This document shows positions 5,335 through 11,975 of a stretch of DNA of 14,890 nucleotides, piece after piece. Source of the DNA: DAISIL01 sp036822015 (GTDB lineage: Bacteria; Bacteroidota; Bacteroidia; Cytophagales; Bernardetiaceae); contig DAISIL010000070.1 of assembly GCA_036822015.1 (NCBI GenBank), positions 1-14,890 on the forward strand, written 5' to 3'. Made by a program: the position numbers and the translations under genes. Position 1 is the first letter of the stretch. The number at the start of each line of letters is the position of its first letter. A model generated the notes under the pieces. It was not told the origin of the DNA. It saw nothing but the letters and a program-made list of their open reading frames with translations, and ran no database searches.

Positions 5335-7551
5335 ATGGAATTTACACGCCTGGCCCAACTGGTGATTCACTACGTCAATACGACCCACCGCAATATCTTC
5401 CTGACCGGAAAAGCCGGCACGGGCAAGACAACATTGCTCCGCTATCTGGTCGCGCATACCCACAAAAACAACGCCATCGCCGCCCCCACGGGCATTGCGG
5501 CCATCAACGCCGGTGGGGTTACCTTGCACTCGCTTCTGCAACTTCCCTTTGGGTCATTCGTCCCCGAAGAACGCCCGGGTATCGTCGGTGGGCAAGGTTC
5601 CCGCATCAATACCCCCCGATCGGTCAAGTCCGAGATGCGCATAAACAGCGAAAAACGCCGCGTCTTGCAAGAACTCGAACTGCTCATCATCGACGAGGTA
5701 AGTATGCTTCGGGCAGACCTCCTGGACTGCATAGATTTGGTCTTGAAAGAAGTACGGCGAAACCAAAGCCCCTTTGGTGGGGTACAGATGCTCTTTATCG
5801 GCGACCTAAACCAGCTTCCGCCCGTGGTCAGGCGAGAGGAGTGGGAACTGCTCCAGGACTACTACAACACAGCGTTTTTTTTTGGATCGCAGGTGCTGCG
5901 CCAAGAGCCGCCGCTTTACATCGAACTCGACAAAATCTACCGGCAGGCCGACCCCCAGTTTATCAACCTACTCAACCGCCTACGCGAGAACCGCCTCGAC
6001 GAACACGACATCGAAACCCTCAACAGCTACTACCGCGATGACTACGAGAACTACGCCAAGAAAGGCTACATCCACATCACGACCCACAACAACAAAGCCG
6101 ATAGCATCAACACCGAACGCCTCCAGGCACTGCCTCAACAAAGCTACGTCTATCAAGCCCAAATTGAAGGGCAGTTTCCCGACACCATGTACCCCATACC
6201 AGCTACGCTGGAACTCAAAGTGGGCGCACAGGTGATGTTTTTGAAAAATGATACCGCTTTTGAAAAAAGATACTTCAACGGAAAAATAGGCACAGTTACG
6301 CAACTATCCGAACAAGAAATAAAAGTTCTTTGCCAGGGTGATACCGAAGCCATCACGGTTGATTTGTACCGCTGGGAAAACAAACGCTACCAGGTCGAGA
6401 AGGCCACCGGAGCAGTCCAAGAAGAAATCATCGGGGCCTTTGTACATTACCCCTTGCGTTTGGCCTGGGCCATTACGGTACACAAAAGCCAGGGACTGAC
6501 CTTTGAGCGGGCTATCCTGGACTTGTCCGGCTCCTTCGCCCCCGGGCAGATGTACGTCGCGCTCTCCCGACTGACCGCCCTCGAGGGGCTGGTACTCTCA
6601 ACACCCATCCCGCACCGAGACCTTCGCCCCGAGGCTGCCTTAGTGCAATTTTCGCAACACAAACAAGCCGAAGAAGACCTACGACACCGCCTAAAAACCG
6701 ACCGACAAGACTTCTTGCACCAGTCGGCCAAAGACGCTTTTCAGCTGGGGCGGCTCTACAATGCTTTTGAGCAGCACATCCTGGATTTCAACCGCGACGA
6801 AGCCAAATCACCCAAACAAACCTACCGAGATTGGAACCAGGAACGCCGACAAGAAGTCAAGCAACTCAAAGAAGTCGCCGATAAATTCCTGAAACAGATT
6901 GATAAAATCCATCACACTCATCAAGGGATAGACTTTTTGATACACCTTCAAGATCGCATCACCAAGGCAAGAGATTATTTTGCTATTCGCCTAAAAACGA
7001 TTCAAAACGCTTTTTCCGATCATAAAAAGGAACTCCTCACGAAGAAAAACGTCAAGACCTACCTGCAAGCCATCAACGATCTGGAGCTACAACTGATCCA
7101 GCAAGAACGGCGTATGCACAAAGTGAATATTCTCTTACAAAAAGTACAAGAAAATAGTTCACTCTCTCGCGAAGACCTCCAAAACGACCCATCTTATCAG
7201 TCGATGGAAGTCCGTGGGCGAGCGGCCCAGAAAGCGGCCCAGAAACCCGATACCCGTCAGGTAACCTTCGACTTGCTCCAGGAGGGTTTGTCCATGGAAG
7301 GGATAGCCGAGCAGCGCGGACTCACCATAGGGACGATCTACGGACATGCCGCCGTGCTGGTCAGTGAAGGCAAACTGGACATCTACCGCGTCATACCCAA
7401 GCAGCGCGTCCAGGCGATCCTCAAGCATGTCATGCCCAACGATCAGAGCCTAGGCGAGTTGATGGAGCGTTTGCCATTCCCGAGTGAGTTTCACGAATTG
7501 CGACTGGTGCTGGCCTACTACCGAACACAAAAGGAAAAGTCTAAAAATTGA
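5335..7551 (+). CDS. PIF1-like helicase with C-terminal HTH_40 domain
   Basis: Superfamily 1 DNA helicase of the PIF1/RecD-like type common in Bacteroidota, 738 residues. Motifs in order: Walker A GKAGTGKTT (25-33), APTGIAA (50-56), Walker B LLIIDEVSM (116-124), motif III FIGDLNQLPPV (154-164), then AWAITVHKSQGLTF (~377-390) and MYVALSRL (~406-413) of the UvrD_C_2-like second RecA domain. Residues ~430-620 are charged and predicted helical. The C-terminus VTFDLLQEGLSMEGIAEQRGL (~642-662) and what follows match the HTH_40 module found at the end of some RecQ and PIF1 helicases, presumably for DNA binding. Role is probably replication or repair of structured DNA; substrate unknown. It starts 3 nt after the DUF3137 stop. 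Its stop is 4 nt from the out-of-frame SpoIIE-tail stop on the other strand. Confidence 0.9.
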   Translation: MEFTRLAQLVIHYVNTTHRNIFLTGKAGTGKTTLLRYLVAHTHKNNAIAAPTGIAAINAGGVTLHSLLQLPFGSFVPEERPGIVGGQGSRINTPRSVKSEMRINSEKRRVLQELELLIIDEVSMLRADLLDCIDLVLKEVRRNQSPFGGVQMLFIGDLNQLPPVVRREEWELLQDYYNTAFFFGSQVLRQEPPLYIELDKIYRQADPQFINLLNRLRENRLDEHDIETLNSYYRDDYENYAKKGYIHITTHNNKADSINTERLQALPQQSYVYQAQIEGQFPDTMYPIPATLELKVGAQVMFLKNDTAFEKRYFNGKIGTVTQLSEQEIKVLCQGDTEAITVDLYRWENKRYQVEKATGAVQEEIIGAFVHYPLRLAWAITVHKSQGLTFERAILDLSGSFAPGQMYVALSRLTALEGLVLSTPIPHRDLRPEAALVQFSQHKQAEEDLRHRLKTDRQDFLHQSAKDAFQLGRLYNAFEQHILDFNRDEAKSPKQTYRDWNQERRQEVKQLKEVADKFLKQIDKIHHTHQGIDFLIHLQDRITKARDYFAIRLKTIQNAFSDHKKELLTKKNVKTYLQAINDLELQLIQQERRMHKVNILLQKVQENSSLSREDLQNDPSYQSMEVRGRAAQKAAQKPDTRQVTFDLLQEGLSMEGIAEQRGLTIGTIYGHAAVLVSEGKLDIYRVIPKQRVQAILKHVMPNDQSLGELMERLPFPSEFHELRLVLAYYRTQKEKSKN

Positions 7552-8253
7552 TTGTTTATACCCGAATACCGATGACCAGAACATCGTCGGTTTGTTCGTG
7601 TTGCCCCTTCCAGTCTTCAAAATTTTGATCGCTTCTACGTCTTGGCGGAGTTCTTCTTCGGAGGCCCGCAACTCTTCCGCCTGCCGTGTGGAGAGTTCGA
7701 GGAGATGTTTGGTACGGGCGTTAATGATGATGCTTTGCAACATGGCGGCTACGTTGCCGCAAAGTCTTTGGATCAACTCACGGTGTTTTTTGGAAACCCC
7801 ATGTACAAAGAGCATCTCAATGACCCCGTAAGCCTGATTATTAAAAACGAGCGGTGAGACGATCATCGCCCCCGCATAAACCGGCCCAGCCGAAGCATCT
7901 AGGGCTACCTTTGATTGGTACAAGTCATCGAAGTAAAGCGGCTCCCGCAGCTTGACTACTTGCCCTATTAGTCCCTCCCCAATGGCGTATTGGTTTTTGG
8001 GCATCGTTTGTGGTGTGCAAGCGTAGCCTGCCAGCGCGTGGATGACCTCCTGCTCCTGATCGATCAAGAAAAAAGCTCCGCGCAAGCTATCGGTCATGCA
8101 GCAGAGTTCGGTCAAGATGATCTCGGCAAACTCCTCCAAAGGCTTGTTGTAGTTGTGCCGCAAGACATTATCAAATTTGGTTAATTGAGCATCCACCCAA
8201 AGGCTTTCCTCAACTGTCTCCCCCGAATACGTGATTTCTTCTTTTGTTTCCAT
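7450..8253 (-). CDS. GAF-domain protein, truncated and frameshifted relative of a GAF-SpoIIE phosphatase
   Basis: The 267-residue frame has a single GAF domain (~30-178) with SLRGAFFLIDQEQEVIHALAGYA, AIGEGLIGQVV and PLVFNNQAYGVIEMLF, which in this family binds small ligands or mediates dimerisation. A short coiled coil follows (~180-208, TRQAEELRASEEELRQ), the linker seen before SpoIIE/PP2C phosphatase domains in Bacteroidota signalling proteins. That catalytic domain is absent. After about residue 208 the frame yields an atypical Trp/Phe-rich tail that runs 102 nt into the 3' end of the helicase gene, whereas another frame reads a typical SpoIIE C-terminus ending at 7556. The natural gene end is therefore probably 7556, with a frameshift near 7630. 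Any surviving protein would be a ligand-sensing module without phosphatase activity. Confidence 0.75.
   Translation of the reverse strand: METKEEITYSGETVEESLWVDAQLTKFDNVLRHNYNKPLEEFAEIILTELCCMTDSLRGAFFLIDQEQEVIHALAGYACTPQTMPKNQYAIGEGLIGQVVKLREPLYFDDLYQSKVALDASAGPVYAGAMIVSPLVFNNQAYGVIEMLFVHGVSKKHRELIQRLCGNVAAMLQSIIINARTKHLLELSTRQAEELRASEEELRQDVEAIKILKTGRGNTNKPTMFWSSVFGYKQSIFRLFLLCSVVGQHQSQFVKLTREWQTLHQLA
7556..7630 (-). pseudogene. Out-of-frame SpoIIE phosphatase C-terminal remnant
   Basis: Reading the minus strand from 7630, 24 codons give DQNFEDWKG, then QHEQ, then TDDVLVIGIRV and a TAA at 7558-7556. This is the conserved end of Bacteroidota SpoIIE-type serine phosphatases (an F-x-x-WKG segment, then Gln/Thr-Asp-Asp and a VIG(V/I)R strand). 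It lies directly after the GAF-protein coiled coil but in a different frame. The preceding bases encode DVEAI in the GAF frame, which would precede QNFEDW naturally if one or four bases were restored. About 200 residues of catalytic core are missing between coiled coil and tail. Confidence 0.7.
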
Positions 8254-8391
8254 GGTATGCCGTAAGTTGTGGTCGTCAACGTCAGAATGAACAATTATGT
8301 GCGGATATAGGGATAAAATTTATGCTTCGTAAGCAATCCATCTCAAACGATCTGCTCTGGTGCTATTGGGGCTTTATCCGATAGGAAATCC

Positions 8392-8414
8392 CCGCAAATG
8401 TCCTATATTTGCGG
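8392..8414 (+). promoter_or_regulatory. skp -7 box within an inverted repeat
   Basis: TATATTTG (8404-8411) is an exact TAnnTTTG box about 40 nt before the skp start. No TTG-type -33 element is found at 17-23 nt upstream. The box overlaps a perfect 8-bp inverted repeat, CCGCAAAT (8392-8399) and ATTTGCGG (8407-8414), with 7 nt between the arms. As at fumC, the right arm contains the TTTG of the box. The remaining intergenic DNA to the divergent GAF gene (8254-8391) shows no clear promoter for that gene. Confidence 0.55.
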
Positions 8415-8451
8415 CTTTGTTTATTTTTACTGACCCTAATCAACCAATACC

Positions 8452-9060
8452 GTGAAGAATTTACCTTTGATCTTGAGTGCCTTGGCACTGGTAGGCGTAG
8501 TCGTGCTTTTTGGGATGCGGTCATCTAGCCAGGATAGCACCCCCACCACCACCACCGCCCGCACAAGCGCACCGGCAGGCGATGGTAGCCTACGCATCGC
8601 GATCATCAACCAGGATACCCTCAACTTGTACTACAATTTTATCGAAGATGCTCGGGGAGAACTCATGGATACCGAAAACAAGCAGCGTCGCCAGTTGCAA
8701 GCCAAGCAAGTGCGCTTCCAAAAAGATGTGCAGAGTTTTCAGAGCCAACTCGAAGCCGGTTTGCTTTCCCAGAACAAAGCCCAGCAGATGGAGCAAGAAC
8801 TCGGGCAACGTCAGCAAGACCTGATGATGGAAGCCCAAACCCTCGAGCGCGGTCTGCTCCAACGCCAAAAGACCCTGCAAGATACCTTGTACCAAAAGGT
8901 AGATCAGTTTTTGTCTAAGTTCAATGAAGACAAAAAATATGCGTATATTTTTATGTATGCCCAGGGGGGAATGTTTTGGTACGACCCCACACACGCCGAG
9001 GACATCACACAGGAGGTACTCGATGGCTTGAACGCTGATTACAAATCGCTTAACAAATAA
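8452..9060 (+). CDS. OmpH/Skp family periplasmic chaperone
   Basis: Skp-like proteins hold unfolded outer-membrane proteins in the periplasm on the way to the BAM complex. The 202-residue product begins with a short basic start and a hydrophobic stretch (5-21) that serves as signal or anchor, followed by a Ser/Thr/Pro-rich linker (23-44). The OmpH core starts with LRIAIINQDTLNLYYNF (47-63) and continues as a long Gln/Glu-rich coiled coil to about 155, then the closing YAYIFMYAQGGMFWYDP strand segment and DITQEVLDGLNADYK, all usual for Bacteroidota members. The start is GTG at 8452, the codon that leaves a full signal segment. The dinB-like gene follows 62 nt later. It could remain membrane-anchored, as no clear signal peptidase site or lipobox is seen. 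Confidence 0.88.
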   Translation: MKNLPLILSALALVGVVVLFGMRSSSQDSTPTTTTARTSAPAGDGSLRIAIINQDTLNLYYNFIEDARGELMDTENKQRRQLQAKQVRFQKDVQSFQSQLEAGLLSQNKAQQMEQELGQRQQDLMMEAQTLERGLLQRQKTLQDTLYQKVDQFLSKFNEDKKYAYIFMYAQGGMFWYDPTHAEDITQEVLDGLNADYKSLNK

Positions 9061-9086
9061 GCCGTCATGGGTCTGGTCAGAATGGT

Positions 9087-9094
9087 TATCTTTG
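9087..9094 (+). promoter_or_regulatory. -7 box upstream of the DinB-like gene
   Basis: TATCTTTG matches TAnnTTTG and lies 28 nt before the ATG at 9123 in the 62-nt gap after skp. No good -33 element is visible, so this may be a weak or activator-dependent start, or chance. Confidence 0.35.
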
Positions 9095-9122
9095 CGGAGA
9101 TCACCCAAACGACTACCCTTTT

Positions 9123-9635
9123 ATGCAAGCGATCCTTCTGGCGACTACCGCTGTCTTTGGTCAGATTCGAGAGCAGTTAGGTGCTATCTCTGACCAAAGC
9201 TACGGAGAGCCACTTCCGGTGCTTTCCCAAAACTCCATTGGTAAGCATCTGCGCCACATCTTAGAATTTTACACTTGCCTCATTGAGCAATCGCCCCGGG
9301 GCGTTATTTGCTACGACAAACGCGCCCGCAACCAAGCCTTAGAGACATCGGTGAGCCATGCCATCGACTGTCTGCACCGTATCCAACAAGCCCTACCAGA
9401 CCTGGCGACCCTGGAAGGCTTAGCCCTCGAAAGCCATTTTGAAGCGCAATCACAGATCATTGCCACCACGGGCATCCGAGAACTGCTCTACAACTACGAA
9501 CACGCGATTCATCACCTGGCCATGGTGCGCATCGGCTTACAAGTCCATTTTCCAGATATTGCTTGTGTACCTGACCTGGGTATTGCCCCCTCTACTTTGT
9601 GTTATCTGCGGAACCAAAGCTCGGATTGCGCTTGA
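9123..9635 (+). CDS. DinB-like family protein
   Basis: A 170-residue protein with the layout of the DinB/YfiT four-helix-bundle fold, whose members bind a metal through three histidines and include thiol transferases and proteins of unknown function. Candidate ligands are His42 or His45 in SIGKHLRHILEFY (38-50), and His127, His130 and His131 in NYEHAIHHLAMVRIGL (124-139). The C-terminal GIAPSTLCYLRNQ segment resembles Bacteroidota members that end in a GVAPST-R-Y motif. No substrate can be inferred. It follows skp on the same strand, with a possible promoter of its own in the gap. Despite the name there is no evidence of a DNA-damage role. Confidence 0.7.
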   Translation: MQAILLATTAVFGQIREQLGAISDQSYGEPLPVLSQNSIGKHLRHILEFYTCLIEQSPRGVICYDKRARNQALETSVSHAIDCLHRIQQALPDLATLEGLALESHFEAQSQIIATTGIRELLYNYEHAIHHLAMVRIGLQVHFPDIACVPDLGIAPSTLCYLRNQSSDCA

Positions 9636-9690
9636 CAATCAAGACCAAAGCCTTTGTTTGCTCTTGAAGCCCGTTTTGATCGCGTTTTTG

Positions 9691-9723
9691 TTTGTAAGGT
9701 TTGAAAAAATATCACTATATTTG
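9691..9723 (+). promoter_or_regulatory. icd promoter
   Basis: TTTG (9691-9694) and TATATTTG (9716-9723) match the Bacteroidota -33/-7 elements with a 21-nt spacer. The predicted transcript start near 9730 lies downstream of a possible in-frame TTG at 9701, so translation must begin later, at ATG 9755. Confidence 0.65.
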
Positions 9724-9754
9724 TTCTCACGCAAACCTAAATTCAACTCTACCC

Positions 9755-11215
9755 ATGGCACAACAAAACGTAGCTATTACCGTCGCCAAAGGTGATGGCA
9801 TCGGTCCTGAAATCATGGACGCTACTCTCAAAATTTTGAAAGCGGCTGGCGCACGCATTGACATTGAAGAAATTGAAATTGGTGAAAAGGCCTACCTGGC
9901 CGGACATACCACCGGTATCGCCCCTGCTGCTTGGGAGTCTATTAAGCGCACCAAAGTTTTTTTGAAGGCACCCATCACAACCCCACAAGGCGGTGGTTAC
10001 AAGAGCCTTAACGTAACTACACGAAAAACGCTCGGACTTTTTGCCAACATCCGTCCTTGTTCTTCTTATCATCCCTTTGTCTCCACCAAACACCCCGTGA
10101 TGGATGTGGTCATCGTTCGGGAAAACGAAGAAGACCTCTACGCAGGCATCGAACACCAGCAGACGGATGAGGTCGTACAGTGCCTCAAATTGCTCTCTAC
10201 CCCAGGTACAGAAAAAATTATGCGTTATGCTTTTGAGTATGCCAAGCAATACGGACGAAAGAAAGTAACGTGCTTCAGCAAAGACAACATCATGAAGATC
10301 ACCGATGGGCTGTTCCATAAGATGTTCGATCAGGTCGCGAAGGAGTACCCCGAAATCGAAGCCGAACACTGGATCGTGGACATCGGAGCCGCCAAGCTAG
10401 CCGATACCCCCGAAAACTTTGATGTTATCGTAATGCCTAACCTCTACGGTGATATCCTCTCTGATGTAGCGGCACAAATCGCTGGTTCTGTAGGACTTGC
10501 CGGATCGGCCAACATTGGTAAAAACTACGCCATGTTTGAGGCTATTCACGGCTCGGCGCCTCGTCGTGCTGGACAAAACCTGGCCAACCCCAGCGGGCTG
10601 CTCATGGGCGCGGTACAGATGCTGCTCCACATTGGGCAAGGCGATGTTGCCGAAAAAGTACAAAATGCCTGGTTGCGTACCATCGAGGACGGCGTACATA
10701 CCTACGACGTGTACAAGGAAGGCGTTAGCACACAAAAAGTAGGCACGAGTGAGTTTGCTGATGCTGTCGTGGCGCGTATCGGGCAAAAACCCACCCAACT
10801 CAAAGCCGTCGATTATAGCTCGGCCAAAGACCGTATCCAAATTCAGGAATCACCGACCGTCAAAGCCAAAAAAGAAGTCGTTGGTGCGGACATCTTCCTG
10901 GGATGGACAGAACCCGACGGACAAAAACGAGCCGATGTTTTGGGTGAGCAACTCCAAAAATGCACTGCCCACGGACTCGAACTCGTCATGATTACCAACC
11001 GAGGACAAAAGGTGTATCCCAACGGTTTCCCCGAAACCTTCTGCACCGATCACTGGCGTTGCCGTTTTCAGAAAAAAGGCGAAACACCCACTTCTCAAAA
11101 CGAACTCCTCGACCTGATGAAAGTCGTTGTTGATGCTGGCTTTGAGATCATCAAGACGGAATATCTTTGCACTTTTGACGGAGAACGCGGCTTCTCCTTA
11201 GGACAAGGACAGTAA
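9755..11215 (+). CDS. icd: NADP-dependent isocitrate dehydrogenase
   Basis: Oxidative decarboxylation of isocitrate to 2-oxoglutarate in the TCA cycle. At 486 residues it fits the Thermus-type IDH, which carries an extra C-terminal domain (here ~345-486, ending CTFDGERGFSLGQGQ). Visible elements: GDGIGPEIM (13-21), substrate-binding Arg in LGLFANIRP and VVIVRENEEDLYAG (118-131), the IDH/IMDH signature NLYGDILSD (229-237) with metal-binding Asp, and HGSAPRRAGQNLANPS (265-280). The last contains Arg270-Arg271 where E. coli Icd has Lys344-Tyr345 contacting the NADP 2'-phosphate, so NADP is the likely cofactor. The ATG at 9755 follows the promoter and gives the usual start MAQQNVAITVAKGDGIGPE; a longer frame from TTG 9701 overlaps the promoter. 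A terminator follows at 11235. Confidence 0.93.
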   Translation: MAQQNVAITVAKGDGIGPEIMDATLKILKAAGARIDIEEIEIGEKAYLAGHTTGIAPAAWESIKRTKVFLKAPITTPQGGGYKSLNVTTRKTLGLFANIRPCSSYHPFVSTKHPVMDVVIVRENEEDLYAGIEHQQTDEVVQCLKLLSTPGTEKIMRYAFEYAKQYGRKKVTCFSKDNIMKITDGLFHKMFDQVAKEYPEIEAEHWIVDIGAAKLADTPENFDVIVMPNLYGDILSDVAAQIAGSVGLAGSANIGKNYAMFEAIHGSAPRRAGQNLANPSGLLMGAVQMLLHIGQGDVAEKVQNAWLRTIEDGVHTYDVYKEGVSTQKVGTSEFADAVVARIGQKPTQLKAVDYSSAKDRIQIQESPTVKAKKEVVGADIFLGWTEPDGQKRADVLGEQLQKCTAHGLELVMITNRGQKVYPNGFPETFCTDHWRCRFQKKGETPTSQNELLDLMKVVVDAGFEIIKTEYLCTFDGERGFSLGQGQ

Positions 11216-11234
11216 TCCATCCATTTTTTCTTGC

Positions 11235-11272
11235 AAAACCTATAAGGTCTTTAAGGCTTTATAGGTTTTTTT
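11235..11272. terminator. Bidirectional terminator between icd and wbqC
   Basis: The arm AAAACCTATAAGG (11235-11247) pairs with the reverse complement ending at 11269, giving about 15 bp with two G-T wobbles around a short loop, and then a seven-T run (11266-11272). It begins 20 nt after the icd stop, and its T run reaches the wbqC stop codon (TAA, 11273-11271). The arm and T-tract sequence are shared with the fumC/pseC terminator at 2078-2112. Confidence 0.75.
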
Positions 11273-11975
11273 ATTCCTCAACAAAATTTCTTCCAGAACG
11301 GATGATCTCCAGACTACCTGGCCCGTGATTGAAGAGCAAGTCCAGGACACACATGTAGGGATGAAACCCTGCGTATTTTTGTGGGTACGTTGGATGTTGA
11401 TAGTTATCATACAAGACTTTGATGTTTCTTTTATCAAAGTCATCTGCTTGTAAGTAATTACGTCCCAATGCACCCGATAAATAAGTTTCGGCATTGAAAC
11501 GCAGGCACAATTCCAAAACCAAGTCTGATTTTGCTGACAGGTTCTCCAATGCCTGACTATTGAACGTCGGCGTTGTTATGCCCAGGCATTGCATAAAATA
11601 GGTGTTCAGATGACTGACCAGGTCAATAAAATACTGCCAGTCTTGTGTGTAAATAAGCTCTATTTCAGGGAAATAGTTCTCGAAGAAAGGCGTTTTGGTA
11701 TAGCTTTGTGCAATACTTTTGAGATGTTTTTTTTTCCACCCTTGCCGATTATCAATCGCTAGTTCGCAGATAGGTAAGCTCCCAAACTTTCCTTTGGTCT
11801 GTACGGGGACAGTAAGCCATACAGGTCCATTACTGGTGAGTATTTTATTTCGATTAGTAAAACTATTTTTCTCAAACTGAACATGGTCAAGGATAATATG
11901 CCGATCAGCAGCATCTATTCTGTTGAAATATCCAAGCCAGGGCAAATAAGCCGGCTGATTGATCGAAACTTTCAT
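11271..11975 (-). CDS. WbqC-family protein
   Basis: A 234-residue member of the WbqC-like family, usually encoded in O-antigen and other surface-glycan loci; biochemical activity not established. Family pattern at the N-terminus: INQPAYLPWLGYFNRIDAAD (5-24), then DHVQFEKNSFTNRNKI (30-45) and WLTVPVQ (53-59). Later SGALGRNYL (~167-175) and the Pro/His-rich YQHPTYPQKYAGFHPYMCVLDLL segment match the usual C-terminal half. Its ATG overlaps the stop of the acetyltransferase-methyltransferase gene by 4 nt (ATGA), so it is the last gene of that operon. AT-rich relative to icd. Confidence 0.87.
   Translation of the reverse strand: MKVSINQPAYLPWLGYFNRIDAADRHIILDHVQFEKNSFTNRNKILTSNGPVWLTVPVQTKGKFGSLPICELAIDNRQGWKKKHLKSIAQSYTKTPFFENYFPEIELIYTQDWQYFIDLVSHLNTYFMQCLGITTPTFNSQALENLSAKSDLVLELCLRFNAETYLSGALGRNYLQADDFDKRNIKVLYDNYQHPTYPQKYAGFHPYMCVLDLLFNHGPGSLEIIRSGRNFVEE

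Noticed and set aside
5335..7551. Defence-system helicase or mobile-element helicase
   Set aside because: No nuclease, restriction, toxin or phage genes lie nearby; the HTH_40-tailed PIF1-like helicase is widespread in Bacteroidota chromosomes.
9639..9667. Hairpin TCAAGA...TCTTGA as the dinB-like gene terminator
   Set aside because: It has a C-C mismatch and no T tract after it, so termination is not supported; it may still be a structural element before the icd promoter.
10397..10840. Antisense frame within icd
   Set aside because: It mirrors icd codons and has no start context, promoter or recognisable protein pattern.
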